Assembly: GCF_003347595.2 (NCBI RefSeq)
Contig: NZ_QCZK02000047.1
Location: forward strand, 50,782 to 114,781
From: Botryobacter ruber
GTDB lineage: Bacteria > Bacteroidota > Bacteroidia > Cytophagales > Hymenobacteraceae
Length of the DNA: 64,000 nucleotides
Direction of reading: 5' to 3'
The translations under genes were made by a program, and so were the position numbers. How positions within the stretch are numbered: position 1 is the first letter of the stretch; the number at the start of each line of letters is the position of its first letter. The notes under the pieces were generated by a model, which had not been told where the DNA came from, searched no databases, and saw nothing but the letters and a program-made list of their open reading frames with translations. Below, in pieces: positions 35,378 to 43,665 of the stretch.

Positions 35378-36607
35378 ATGACAAAGGCATTTGATGCCAC
35401 GGTTAGCGCAGCTTCCGGCACGGAGCCTGTAGCTGCTACCTTATCAGCTATACTAACTGCTGCCGTTAAACTGGGCTTTGCGGTGGCAGCATGGCGTTTA
35501 CCTGAAACTTCGGACATTAACATTGCTGTTTCGCTGCGGCAGCAGCATGCCATCGCGCAGCCTGTCCTCGAAAACAGCCCGTTTGGCTTTTTGTTCTGCC
35601 CCTTCCAGGCAAATGAGGCACATGGCAATCTGTTTATCAAAGCGGATATTTTTTACAATTCAGCAGCAGAGACTGTGGTGGCTGCAGCAGACGCCCCGCC
35701 AGCATCCGTTGCGGCTTATTACGAGGTCCTGGAGCATGTAAAAAACAGCGGAGAAGTAAAATGGCATGTGGCTAAACGCGCAGGCCAGGAGCTGGAACAA
35801 CCTGAAACGGCTTTTAAAGACGCTGTAAAAGCGGCAGTAGCGGCCATTGAGGCGGAGGAGATGGAGAAAGTCGTGTTGTCAAGGAAGGATTGTATGGCTT
35901 TGCCGGAAACGTTCTCTCCTGCCGCTGCCTTCTTAGCCATGGCAGAAGCTTATCCGCGGGCCTTTGTATCGCTGGTGTCTGTGCCCGAAACCGGCACCTG
36001 GCTGGGCGCCTCCCCGGAGATCCTGGTCAGCATCGATCAGCAGCAGATTTTCCGGACGGTGGCGCTGGCGGGTACGCAGCCTTTAAACAATGCCACCACG
36101 ACCGCCAATGCCATCTGGCGCCAGAAAGAAATTGAAGAGCAGTCGCTGGTGGAGCGGTACGTGATCAACTGCTTTAAAAAGATCCGGCTGCGCGAATACA
36201 TGGAATCCGGCCCTAAAACTGTGATTGCCGGTAACCTGATGCACCTGCGCACCGATTTTAAGGTGGACATGAAAGAGCAGCCCTTCCCTACCCTCGGAAG
36301 CGATATGCTGCACCTGCTGCACCCTACTTCTGCCGTGTGTGGCATGCCCAAAGAGCCTGCCCTCAGTTTTATCCTGGAACACGAAGGCTACGACCGCTGC
36401 TTTTTCAGTGGCTTCCTGGGGCCTGTCAGCAGCGCTCAAGGCACGCACATTTACGTAAACCTGCGCTGTACAAAGCTCCTGCAGCAACAAGCCATCATCT
36501 ACGCCGGTGCTGGCATCACGGCAGAATCATCGCCCGAAAAAGAGTGGGTGGAAACAAAATACAAAATGCTGACCGTAAGCCGGGTACTGGAAAGTTTGGG
36601 AGTTTAG
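35378..36607 (+). CDS. menF: Isochorismate synthase
   Basis: 409 residues of the chorismate-binding family: MEKVVLSRKD, TWLGASPEILV, EEQSLVERYV, HPTSAVCGMPKEPAL and FFSGFLGPVSS are the conserved blocks, with the substrate and Mg sites in the GMPKE and GFLGP segments. It turns chorismate into isochorismate for menaquinone. The start is ATG 35378, directly after the thioesterase. The N-terminal domain (1-140) is more variable and includes AAETVVAAADAPP (about 94-106), an in-frame copy of the dispersed element (35661-35693). Confidence 0.93.
   Translation: MTKAFDATVSAASGTEPVAATLSAILTAAVKLGFAVAAWRLPETSDINIAVSLRQQHAIAQPVLENSPFGFLFCPFQANEAHGNLFIKADIFYNSAAETVVAAADAPPASVAAYYEVLEHVKNSGEVKWHVAKRAGQELEQPETAFKDAVKAAVAAIEAEEMEKVVLSRKDCMALPETFSPAAAFLAMAEAYPRAFVSLVSVPETGTWLGASPEILVSIDQQQIFRTVALAGTQPLNNATTTANAIWRQKEIEEQSLVERYVINCFKKIRLREYMESGPKTVIAGNLMHLRTDFKVDMKEQPFPTLGSDMLHLLHPTSAVCGMPKEPALSFILEHEGYDRCFFSGFLGPVSSAQGTHIYVNLRCTKLLQQQAIIYAGAGITAESSPEKEWVETKYKMLTVSRVLESLGV
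35661..35693 (-). repeat. Dispersed Ala-peptide element inside menF
   Basis: CAGCAGCAGAGACTGTGGTG followed by GCTGCAGCAGACG, close to the copy at 59458-59484. In the menF frame it reads Ala/Val-rich (AAETVVAAAD) in the variable N-terminal domain. Confidence 0.6.
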
Positions 36608-36912
36608 GAGTTTAAGAGTTAGAGAGTTTAGGAGTTTAGGAGTTTGGGAAGTAGAAAGGTAAAATTATCTGTAGAGACGCGAGCATCGCGTCTCCTGTAC
36701 GAACCACATACAAATCCAATCAATCCTGCTATTCCTTAAATCTTCTTAATCTTGTTCAGACAAATAATCCTGAAAATTCTAATATTCTGTAAATCCTGAT
36801 TTCCTGTATCTGATTCAGAATTTCAACTCTCTAACTCCCAAACTCTCTAACTCCCAAACTTTCTAACTCTCTAACTTTCTAACTCTCTAACTCCTAAACT
36901 CTCTAACTTCCC
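36608..36912. repeat. Composite dispersed repeat, copy B, with CTAACTC array ending at menD
   Basis: Starts with GAGTTTAGGAG-type copies (36599-36656) and ends with CTCTAACTCCCAAACT-type copies (about 36826-36910), which are the reverse complement, so the ends form a large imperfect inverted repeat. The middle holds the GAGACGCG...CGCGTCTC hairpin (36672-36692) and the GTTCAGACAAAT / TGATTCAGAAT segments found at 18222-18500 and 59495-59793. The last motif abuts the menD ATG. No gene is seen. Confidence 0.85.
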
Positions 36913-38619
36913 ATGCTTCTTCAACCTGTAGTCAACATCGCCGAGATTTGTGCCCGCAAGGGCGTGGAAAATGTGGTGCTTTCGCCCGGATCGCGTTGTG
37001 CACCCATCACCATTGCCTTTGCCCGTCACCCAAAGCTAAACGTGCGGACGGTCAGCGATGAGCGTGCAGCTGCATTTATCGGGCTGGGGATGGCCCTGAC
37101 GACAGGGAAGCCAACGGTGCTGGTGTGTACTTCCGGGACGGCAGCGCTGAACTATGCACCTGCGGTTGCCGAAGCTTATTTTCAGCAGGTGCCGCTGCTG
37201 GTGCTCACGGCTGATCGTCCGCCGGAGTGGATCGACCAGCTCGACGGGCAGACCATCCGGCAGCAGCAGGTATATGGGCAGCATGTAAAGAACAGCTATA
37301 CCTTTCCGGTGGATCTGTCACATAAAGATGCGGTATGGCATACGGAGCGTATGGTGTCGGAAGCGCTTAACGAGACCATGGCTTTTCCTGCCGGACCGGT
37401 GCATATCAACGTGCCGCTGCGGGAACCGTTTTATCCTGCTCCGGGTGAAGAACTGAAATTTGATGCGGGTGTGAAGGTAATCGAGGAAGTGCAGAATCTG
37501 TTTGCACCAGCCCCACAACAGGCAGCTGCCTGGCAGCAGGAACTGAAATCCTTCAGCCGCATCCTGTTGGTAGCCGGGCAGGACAACTATGACGCGGAGC
37601 TATTGCAAAGCCTGGAGGCGTTTACAGCTGCCTCCGGCAGTGTGCTCGTGGGCGATGTTATTTCCAACATGCACCGCCTTCCGGGTGCCATCCGCCACCA
37701 GGACGCGATCCTCGCCTGTCCGGACGAAGAGAAGATGCACTCCCTGCAGCCCGACCTGCTCCTTACCTTCGGGAAATCGGTTATCTCCAAAAGCCTGAAA
37801 CTGTACCTGCGCAAGTATAATCCCAAAGTACACTGGCACATCCAACCCGCCGGAGCAGTCGCCGACACCTTTCAATGTCTGACCAGGATTATCCGCTGTG
37901 CGCCTTCACAATTTTTCAATGTCATAGCTTCCGGAAGCACTTCTGCACCTGCCACTACAGCCTTTGCTGCTGCCTGGGCCGGGTTCGAGGAAAAAGCAGC
38001 GAGTTTTCTGCAAGCCTATACCGCCGAAGCCGAATACAGCGAGCTGACGGTGCTGGCACGGGTACTACAACAACTGCCGCAGCCCGGCAACCTGCACCTG
38101 GCCAACAGCATGGCCGTGCGCTACGCCAATATCCTGGCGCTGCCACCGCAGCAACAGGTGGAGGTATATGCCAACCGCGGCACCAGCGGCATCGACGGCA
38201 GCACCAGTACCGCTGTTGGTTGCGCCCTCAGCAGTTCCGCCATCACCACGCTCCTCACCGGCGACCTGGCCTTCTTCTACGATCGCAACGGTCTGTGGCA
38301 CAACTACCTGCCCCACAACCTGCGCATCGTGCTGCTCAACAACCACGCTGGTGGCATTTTCCGGCTGATAGACGGACCAAAGCAACAGCCCGAACTGGAG
38401 CCCTTCTTCGAAACGCACCAGGCCCTGAACGCCGAAAACACCGCCCGCGACTTTGGGTTAAACTACACCTCCTGCCGCTCGCTGGAAGAACTGGAACAGG
38501 TACTGCCAGGTTTCTTCTCTGTAGAAGCCGGTCCGGGTATCCTGGAGATCTTCACGGAGAGCCCTGCCAACGCTGCGGCTTTTGCACAATATAAGGCCGC
38601 ATTGCTGAAGAGTTTTTAG
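36913..38619 (+). CDS. menD: 2-Succinyl-5-enolpyruvyl-6-hydroxy-3-cyclohexene-1-carboxylate synthase
   Basis: 568 residues, full length. Thiamine-diphosphate enzyme: N-terminal VLSPGSRCAPI, the catalytic Glu in SDERAAAF (about residue 51), TSGTAALNY, LTADRPPE, then ANRGTSGIDGSTSTAVG and the ThDP/Mg motif LLTGDLAFFYDRNGLW...NNHAGGIF. It joins isochorismate and 2-oxoglutarate in menaquinone synthesis. It is 305 bp after menF, separated by a repeat array. At about residues 343-354 (TSAPATTAFAAA) it carries an in-frame copy of the dispersed element. Confidence 0.95.
   Translation: MLLQPVVNIAEICARKGVENVVLSPGSRCAPITIAFARHPKLNVRTVSDERAAAFIGLGMALTTGKPTVLVCTSGTAALNYAPAVAEAYFQQVPLLVLTADRPPEWIDQLDGQTIRQQQVYGQHVKNSYTFPVDLSHKDAVWHTERMVSEALNETMAFPAGPVHINVPLREPFYPAPGEELKFDAGVKVIEEVQNLFAPAPQQAAAWQQELKSFSRILLVAGQDNYDAELLQSLEAFTAASGSVLVGDVISNMHRLPGAIRHQDAILACPDEEKMHSLQPDLLLTFGKSVISKSLKLYLRKYNPKVHWHIQPAGAVADTFQCLTRIIRCAPSQFFNVIASGSTSAPATTAFAAAWAGFEEKAASFLQAYTAEAEYSELTVLARVLQQLPQPGNLHLANSMAVRYANILALPPQQQVEVYANRGTSGIDGSTSTAVGCALSSSAITTLLTGDLAFFYDRNGLWHNYLPHNLRIVLLNNHAGGIFRLIDGPKQQPELEPFFETHQALNAENTARDFGLNYTSCRSLEELEQVLPGFFSVEAGPGILEIFTESPANAAAFAQYKAALLKSF
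37941..37974 (+). repeat. Dispersed Ala-peptide element inside menD
   Basis: TTCTGCACCTGCCACTACAG followed by CCTTTGCTGCTGCC, close to the intergenic copy at 3702-3731. Read in the menD frame it gives SAPATTAFAAA, in the link after the central domain and away from the recognised catalytic motifs. Confidence 0.75.
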
Positions 38620-38739
38620 CAGGTCAAAAGGTGATTGTAGTTTTGCGCTGAAGAACACGATAATAGGAAAATATTTATTTACTTTATCATATTTTGTTAT
38701 TATCTTTCAACACTGCTCACTATTACTCTGACAAAACCT

Positions 38740-39339
38740 ATGAAAACCTTTGTTAAAGTCCTCACCTGTGTTGCCTTCCTGTTTTTCTCTTCTAACAACA
38801 GTTATGCTCAGGCACAAGCAGAAGCATTTACAAACAAAAATGCGGTATATCTTGAGGCTTTAGGCAACGGTGGTGTAGTTTCTGTAAATTATGACCGAAT
38901 TTTTTATAGCAAAAGTTTTCTTAAGCTAAGCAGCAGAATCGGGTTTGGTGTACTGCCTGTTCTAAAAATAAGAGAGTCTCACGTTTATGAGATCAATGAA
39001 ACAAACCGGAAAATAAATCCTACTTTAGTAACTGAAGTTACAGGTATGCTTGGTAGAAGTAATCACAATCTGGAGATTGGTCTTGGTTACACCTATAGGA
39101 ACTACACTGAACCAGGATTCGAAAGAGTAACTGTGGGAACTGCTATTCCGATTAAAGTTAATTACAGAACTTCTCAAGATCATTACATCTTCTCCCGTGT
39201 TGGCTACCGCTATCAAAAACCAACCGGCGGTTTCCTCTTTAGGGCTGGCTTTACTCCAGTTTTGCTTAGCCTAAAAACCTACCATCGAACTTCTTTCTTT
39301 GAACTAAATGCCGGTCTCTCCTTCGGCTGGAGTTTCTAA
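38740..39339 (+). CDS. Small outer-membrane beta-barrel-like protein, unknown function
   Basis: 199 residues with signal peptide (VLTCVAFLFFSSNNSYAQ). Alternating Gly/aromatic strands (YLEALGNGGVVSVNYDRIF, LSSRIGFGVLPV, LEIGLGYTYRNY, YIFSRVGYRYQKP, FFELNAGLSFGWSF) and an aromatic C-terminal Phe suggest an eight-strand-type barrel. Codon use is visibly more AT-rich than in the neighbouring men genes, so it may be an insertion into the men region (inference). No homologous function is recognised. Confidence 0.78.
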   Translation: MKTFVKVLTCVAFLFFSSNNSYAQAQAEAFTNKNAVYLEALGNGGVVSVNYDRIFYSKSFLKLSSRIGFGVLPVLKIRESHVYEINETNRKINPTLVTEVTGMLGRSNHNLEIGLGYTYRNYTEPGFERVTVGTAIPIKVNYRTSQDHYIFSRVGYRYQKPTGGFLFRAGFTPVLLSLKTYHRTSFFELNAGLSFGWSF

Positions 39340-39499
39340 TTTTAAATACCAATATCAATTAACTCCTGCAACACCCAAATTATTTCCCCATCACCCTAGT
39401 TTGTCCCATAGCAGAAGAAAAGGCTAATATTCATCCTGTTTTAGTTAAATTCCGTTAAATTATTATAAACCAATAGTTTAACCATTAACCGATACAGCC

Positions 39500-39955
39500 A
39501 TGAATCTTACACATGATATGCACCGCGTAGAACGATGGGCAGATGCACACCATCCGGTTTGGGTCGATTTTCTGCGTGTTGCCTTAGGAATTTTTCTATT
39601 TATCAAGGGCATTATGTTTATCCAGGACACCGCTGCTCTTCAAGACATCTTAAACAACAGCCAGTTCAGGTGGGTATCGTTTGGTATTGCGCATTACGTA
39701 GCCTTCGCCCACCTGGTAGGCGGACTGTTCATTGCCATGGGGTTAATTACCCGCATCTCAGTTTTGTTCCAGCTGCCCATCCTGCTGGGAGCTGTGTTTT
39801 TCGTGAATCCTGAACGGGGCTTCTATTCCGAAAACACCGAATTCTGGACCTCTCTGATTACACTGTTATTACTTATTTTCTTCCTGATATTTGGCTCAGG
39901 CCGCTTTTCTGCAGATTATATGATGCGGGAGCGTAAACGGGAACGAGAATATTAA
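39500..39955 (+). CDS. DoxX-family membrane protein
   Basis: 151 residues with four hydrophobic segments (about 23-42, 58-78, 84-101, 116-133). FLRVALGIFLFIKGIMFI and AHLVGGLFIAMGLITRISVLFQLPILLGAVFFVNP fit the DoxX/DoxD-like pattern. The charged C-terminus (MMRERKRERE) is cytoplasmic. Members occur with quinone or redox systems; nothing here shows its exact role. A strong terminator follows. Confidence 0.88.
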   Translation: MNLTHDMHRVERWADAHHPVWVDFLRVALGIFLFIKGIMFIQDTAALQDILNNSQFRWVSFGIAHYVAFAHLVGGLFIAMGLITRISVLFQLPILLGAVFFVNPERGFYSENTEFWTSLITLLLLIFFLIFGSGRFSADYMMRERKREREY

Positions 39956-39986
39956 ATCAACTTTCGGCACAAACCAAACTGGCCAG

Positions 39987-40034
39987 GCGCAGTCAATTAG
40001 GAAGCAAATCTTACGTAGTTGACTGCGCTTTTTT
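39987..40034 (+). terminator. Rho-independent terminator after the DoxX gene
   Basis: GCGCAGTCAA (39987-39996) pairs perfectly with TTGACTGCGC (40019-40028), then a run of six T. The loop is 22 bases. Confidence 0.85.
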
Positions 40035-40074
40035 ATAACTCATGTTTCGCATTGCATTTATAACTCCTTCGCTT

Positions 40075-40106
40075 CAGCAGCGCCTGTGGTGGCCGGTGCA
40101 GCAGCA
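40075..40106 (-). repeat. Short dispersed Ala-peptide element, intergenic copy
   Basis: CAGCAGCGCCTGTGGTGGCC followed by GGTGCAGCAGCA, between DoxX and menB. It lies after the terminator and before the menB promoter region. Confidence 0.68.
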
Positions 40107-40245
40107 TTACCCGGAACCGGTACAGCTTAAAAACGGCTCCTCATTTTAAACAATAGCCAGAATGTTGTACTTTTACCAACCGTACAACTTACGCTGCAAC
40201 GCAAGCAGGCGGCGTAGCTCACTTTGTTTAAAAGATAAAATATTG

Positions 40246-41070
40246 ATGGAAAGCAAGTATAACTGGACTACCCTTAAAGAATACAAGGAGATTCTTTTTC
40301 AGTATTACAACGGCATCGCCAAGATTAGCATCAACCGGCCGCAGGTGCACAATGCCTTTACCCCGCTTACCGTTATGGAAATGAGCGAGGCCATGGAACT
40401 GGCGCGCCAGAACCAGGAGGTAGGTGTGATTATCCTGACCGGCGAAGGGGGCAAAGCCTTCTGCAGCGGCGGCGACCAGAGTGTGCGCGGCCATGGCGGC
40501 TATATTGGCGAAGATGCCGTTCCACGCCTGAACGTGCTGGACCTGCAGATGCAGATCCGCCGCATCCCCAAACCGGTAATTGCCATGGTGGCAGGCTGGG
40601 CCATTGGGGGCGGCCATGTACTGCACGTGGTGTGCGACCTGACCATTGCCGCTGAGAATGCCCGCTTCGGCCAGACTGGTCCGAAAGTTGGTTCTTTTGA
40701 CGGTGGCTTTGGCGCTTCTTACCTGGCCCGTATTGTTGGTCAGAAAAAGGCCCGCGAAATCTGGTTCCTCTGCGACCAGTACGATGCACACGAGGCCCTG
40801 GACATGGGACTTGTGAACAAAGTAGTACCGCTGATGGACCTGGAAGAAACAACCGTAGCCTGGTGCGAAAAAATACTGGAGAAAAGCCCGCTGGCGCTCC
40901 GCATGCTCAAAGCTTCATTCAACGCCGAACTGGACGGGCAGGCAGGCATCCAGCAACTGGCTGGCGACGCCACACTGCTCTACTACCTTTCAGACGAAGC
41001 CAAAGAAGGCAAGAACTCGTTCCTGGAGAAGCGCAAACCCGATTTCTCGAAATACCCGAAATTCCCGTAA
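40246..41070 (+). CDS. menB: 1,4-Dihydroxy-2-naphthoyl-CoA synthase
   Basis: 274 residues from the ATG at 40246 (MESKYNW). The frame is open back to 40162, but that extension lacks family pattern and is Arg/Cys-rich. Crotonase fold with oxyanion-hole GGDQSVRG, and MenB hallmarks AGWAIGGGHVLHVVCDLTIAAENA and QTGPKVGSFDGGFG, plus LCDQYDAHEALDMGLVN. It closes the second ring of menaquinone from o-succinylbenzoyl-CoA. A promoter with TACTTTTA, one base off the consensus, lies at about 40169. Confidence 0.95.
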   Translation: MESKYNWTTLKEYKEILFQYYNGIAKISINRPQVHNAFTPLTVMEMSEAMELARQNQEVGVIILTGEGGKAFCSGGDQSVRGHGGYIGEDAVPRLNVLDLQMQIRRIPKPVIAMVAGWAIGGGHVLHVVCDLTIAAENARFGQTGPKVGSFDGGFGASYLARIVGQKKAREIWFLCDQYDAHEALDMGLVNKVVPLMDLEETTVAWCEKILEKSPLALRMLKASFNAELDGQAGIQQLAGDATLLYYLSDEAKEGKNSFLEKRKPDFSKYPKFP

Positions 41071-41072
41071 CC

Positions 41073-41106
41073 AGGTGCTGTGGCAATGGTGGCAGCACCA
41101 GCAGAA
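41073..41106 (-). repeat. Short dispersed Ala-peptide element, left half of an inverted pair
   Basis: AGGTGCTGTGGCAATGGTGG followed by CAGCACCAGCAGAA. It overlaps the first bases after the menB stop codon. Confidence 0.72.
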
Positions 41107-41217
41107 CTAATTTTACACTGAAAAGAGCAGCTGAAGCAGCCTGAACGGCTTTCTTTGGCTGCTCTTCCTGTTGAGCCAGGCAAAAACAGGAGCAAAAGCT
41201 GAATTTTAACGTAATTA

Positions 41218-41252
41218 TTCTTCAGCTGCTACCACCATAGCCACTGCTGCTG
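41218..41252 (+). repeat. Short dispersed Ala-peptide element, right half of an inverted pair
   Basis: TTCTTCAGCTGCTACCACCA followed by TAGCCACTGCTGCTG. With 41073-41106 it is the third head-to-head pair in the window. Confidence 0.68.
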
Positions 41253-41578
41253 TTTAAGCTTAACTTCACACGTTACACAAGGTGATGCTTTGTTCCCCTT
41301 TGAAGCTAATCTTGTAGGGAAAAAGAAAAGGTGCTTTAGCAAAGTTTATTTTTGCTGGTGCGAGCTTGTAGCTCGTACTTACATGCCACGATGTAAAGCA
41401 TTAAGTCTTGTTTTGTAAAGCTGATTTAGGTAGAAATACAGCTATTTAGCCTGGGAAATGAAAGTACGAGCTACAAGCTCGCACCAGCGCACCCGTTTAA
41501 GCTTGTTCCCTACAAGATTAGCCCTTGAGGGGGACTTTTTCTGCTCGTGTATTTTTAGCGTAATATCATTTAATTTAT

Positions 41579-42703
41579 ATGATTATGCCAGATTCGCTCC
41601 TGCTCAACGGAAAGAAATTCTACTACGATGAAATCCGGGACTACTCCTTCCGCAACAGCATCCCCATCGACGGCTACGAAGCCAAAACGCTGGAATTTTG
41701 CCGCGACTGGCTCAACGGGGTGCAGGAGTTTCCTATCCTGACCTCCGGCTCTACCGGCACTCCCAAAAAAATAAACCTGACGCGCCAACAACTTGAAGCA
41801 AGCGCCAACAAAACCATCCGGCTCCTGCACCTGCAGCCCGGCGACACCACCCTCATCTGCCTGAACACCGAATACATTGCCGGTATGATGATGCTGGTAC
41901 GGGGTTTCCTGGCGGAGCTGGAGATGGTTGTTGTAGAGCCTGTGAGCAATCCGCTGGCCCTGCTGCCGGAAAACGTGCAGCCTGATTTTGCCTCTTTTGT
42001 GCCCCTGCAGTTGCAGACCATGCTGCAGCAAACGCCTGCTGCTGTAGCAGTGCTCAACCACATGAAAGGCATCCTGGTAGGTGGCGCGCCTGTCTCTCCT
42101 GCCCTGCAGCAGGAGTTGCAGCAGCTGAAGGTGCCGGTTTACCACACCTATGGCATGACCGAAACAGCCTCGCATGTAGCGGTGCGCCTGCTTAATGGGC
42201 CTGAAGCTGCAGCTTATTATGAAGCGCTGCCAGGCGTAGAAATCAGCCAGGACAGCCGCGGCTGCCTGACCATCAAAGCAGATGTCACCAACAACGAACC
42301 CATTGTCACCAACGACCTGGTGGAACTGCTGAGTTCTACCCGCTTCCGGTGGATAGGTCGTGCCGGTAATACCGTGAATACAGGCGGCGTGAAAGTACAG
42401 CTGGAGAAAGTAGAATTAGCCGTTGCCCGTGCGCTTGCAGCCCTTGAGATGAATCCACGATACTTTGTAGCTGCACTACCCGATGAACGCCTGGGCCAGA
42501 AACTGGTGCTTGTGCTGGAAGGCGGGCCACTTGCTGCGGACGAGGAAGAGGAACTGCAAAGTCAACTGCGTCAGCTGCTTCAGAAGTATGAACTACCACG
42601 CGCAATTTATTACAGCGCTTCCTTTTCAGAGACGGCAACCGGCAAAATTTCAAAACAAGACACGCTGCAAAAGCTTGGTCTTAAATCAGACCGGAGCAGC
42701 TGA
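41579..42703 (+). CDS. menE: o-Succinylbenzoate-CoA ligase-like AMP-forming enzyme (short form)
   Basis: 374 residues, shorter than the 450-480 of typical MenE but usual for Bacteroidota. P-loop LTSGSTGTPKKI (residues 53-64), AMP-binding HTYGMTETASHVAVR (about 180-194), VTNDLVEL then RFRWIGRAGNTVNTGGVKV, and the C-terminal catalytic Lys in ATGKISKQ. It activates o-succinylbenzoate with ATP and CoA. The second ATG at 41585 is an equally good start. MenB lies upstream; no MenC gene is present in between. Confidence 0.9.
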   Translation: MIMPDSLLLNGKKFYYDEIRDYSFRNSIPIDGYEAKTLEFCRDWLNGVQEFPILTSGSTGTPKKINLTRQQLEASANKTIRLLHLQPGDTTLICLNTEYIAGMMMLVRGFLAELEMVVVEPVSNPLALLPENVQPDFASFVPLQLQTMLQQTPAAVAVLNHMKGILVGGAPVSPALQQELQQLKVPVYHTYGMTETASHVAVRLLNGPEAAAYYEALPGVEISQDSRGCLTIKADVTNNEPIVTNDLVELLSSTRFRWIGRAGNTVNTGGVKVQLEKVELAVARALAALEMNPRYFVAALPDERLGQKLVLVLEGGPLAADEEEELQSQLRQLLQKYELPRAIYYSASFSETATGKISKQDTLQKLGLKSDRSS

Positions 42704-42759
42704 TTTCTAACTGTTCGCTTTTTAATTCCGTAAACGGCCTTAAACCAAACTAACATAAC

Positions 42760-43629
42760 ATGCGAACCACATTCTACAGTTTTCTGACTGCCATTATTCT
42801 TTTTGCAGCTACCGGTTGTAGCAGGCTTTTCACCAGCAAACCACCTGTTACGCTAACTCAAGCCTGGGCAAGCGAAAACTCTTTAAAAACCCCTGAATCG
42901 GTTGTGTTCGATCCGCAACGCAATGTGCTTTACGTAACCAACTTAAACCAGAAAGGCAATGGCCGCAAAGACGGTGACGGCTTTATTTCCATCCTGACGC
43001 CGCAAGGCACTATACAAGAGCTTTTCTGGGCTACCGGTCTGAACGACCCCAAAGGAATTGCCCTGCACAACAACGTGCTCTACGTGGCCGACATGGACGA
43101 AATAGTAGCTATCGCCACTCAATCCGGTGCAGTACTGGGTAAATACAAAGCCGAAAATGCGCAGGATCTGAACGACGTAACGGTTGATCAGAGCGGCAAT
43201 GTCTTTGTTTCGGACTCCGAGGCAAAACGCATTTACATGTTGAGCAACGGGCGCGTAAGCACCTGGCTGGATAATACCAACGGCGAAAAACCAAACGGAC
43301 TGCTGCGCGAAGAAAACCGGATGATTGTAGCCCTGATGAGCAACGGAACCGTTCATTTCCTGGACCCGGAGCGGAAGAAGTTTAACAAATGGGTGGATGA
43401 GATTCCGCACGCCGACGGCATAGCGGCAGACGGCAGAGGCGGTTATTTTATCTCCAGCTGGAACGGCGAGTTGTATTTCGTAGATCAGAACAACAAAAAA
43501 TTTCAGCTCCTCGACTCCAAAGAGCAAAAGATGAACACCGCCGACATCTTCTACTCTCCACAGCAGCAACTGCTCTTCGTACCCACCTTCTACGATAACC
43601 GGGTAGTGGCGTACAGGGTTGGCTACTAA
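42760..43629 (+). CDS. Lipoprotein SMP-30/NHL-type beta-propeller
   Basis: 289 residues with lipobox LFAATGC (Cys20). About six propeller blades are visible as repeats of the PESVVFDPQRNVLYVTNL / DPKGIALHNNVLYVADMDEIVAI / DLNDVTVDQSGNVFVSDSEAKRI / KPNGLLREENRMIVALM / HADGIAADGRGGYFISSW types, as in SMP-30/gluconolactonase-like and NHL proteins. No enzymatic motif is certain. It starts 57 bp after menE on the same strand and could share its transcript, but a link with menaquinone is not apparent. Confidence 0.83.
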   Translation: MRTTFYSFLTAIILFAATGCSRLFTSKPPVTLTQAWASENSLKTPESVVFDPQRNVLYVTNLNQKGNGRKDGDGFISILTPQGTIQELFWATGLNDPKGIALHNNVLYVADMDEIVAIATQSGAVLGKYKAENAQDLNDVTVDQSGNVFVSDSEAKRIYMLSNGRVSTWLDNTNGEKPNGLLREENRMIVALMSNGTVHFLDPERKKFNKWVDEIPHADGIAADGRGGYFISSWNGELYFVDQNNKKFQLLDSKEQKMNTADIFYSPQQQLLFVPTFYDNRVVAYRVGY

Positions 43630-43665
43630 CAACCCTGCTTTACATAATAACCAAACTGCAACCAT

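Larger units (their letters stand above)
41071..41578. repeat. Repeat-filled gap between menB and menE: inverted repeat, copy 2
   Basis: 508 bp without a gene, at a place where many Bacteroidota carry menC. Two dispersed elements face each other (41073-41106 reverse, 41218-41252 forward). Long inverted repeat copy 2 follows, about 41290-41535: arms contain GTGCGAGCTTGTAGCTCGTA (left, about 41357) and its complement (about 41463-41485), with outer arms containing CTAATCTTGTAGGGA and TCCCTACAAGATTAG. The centre differs from copy 1. Confidence 0.82.

Noticed and set aside
36826..36912. Short-motif array as a CRISPR array
   Set aside because: Units are 7-17 bp, variable and without spacers; no cas genes are near.
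40162..40245. 28-codon extension of menB
   Set aside because: Family similarity starts at ATG 40246, and the extension overlaps the likely promoter.
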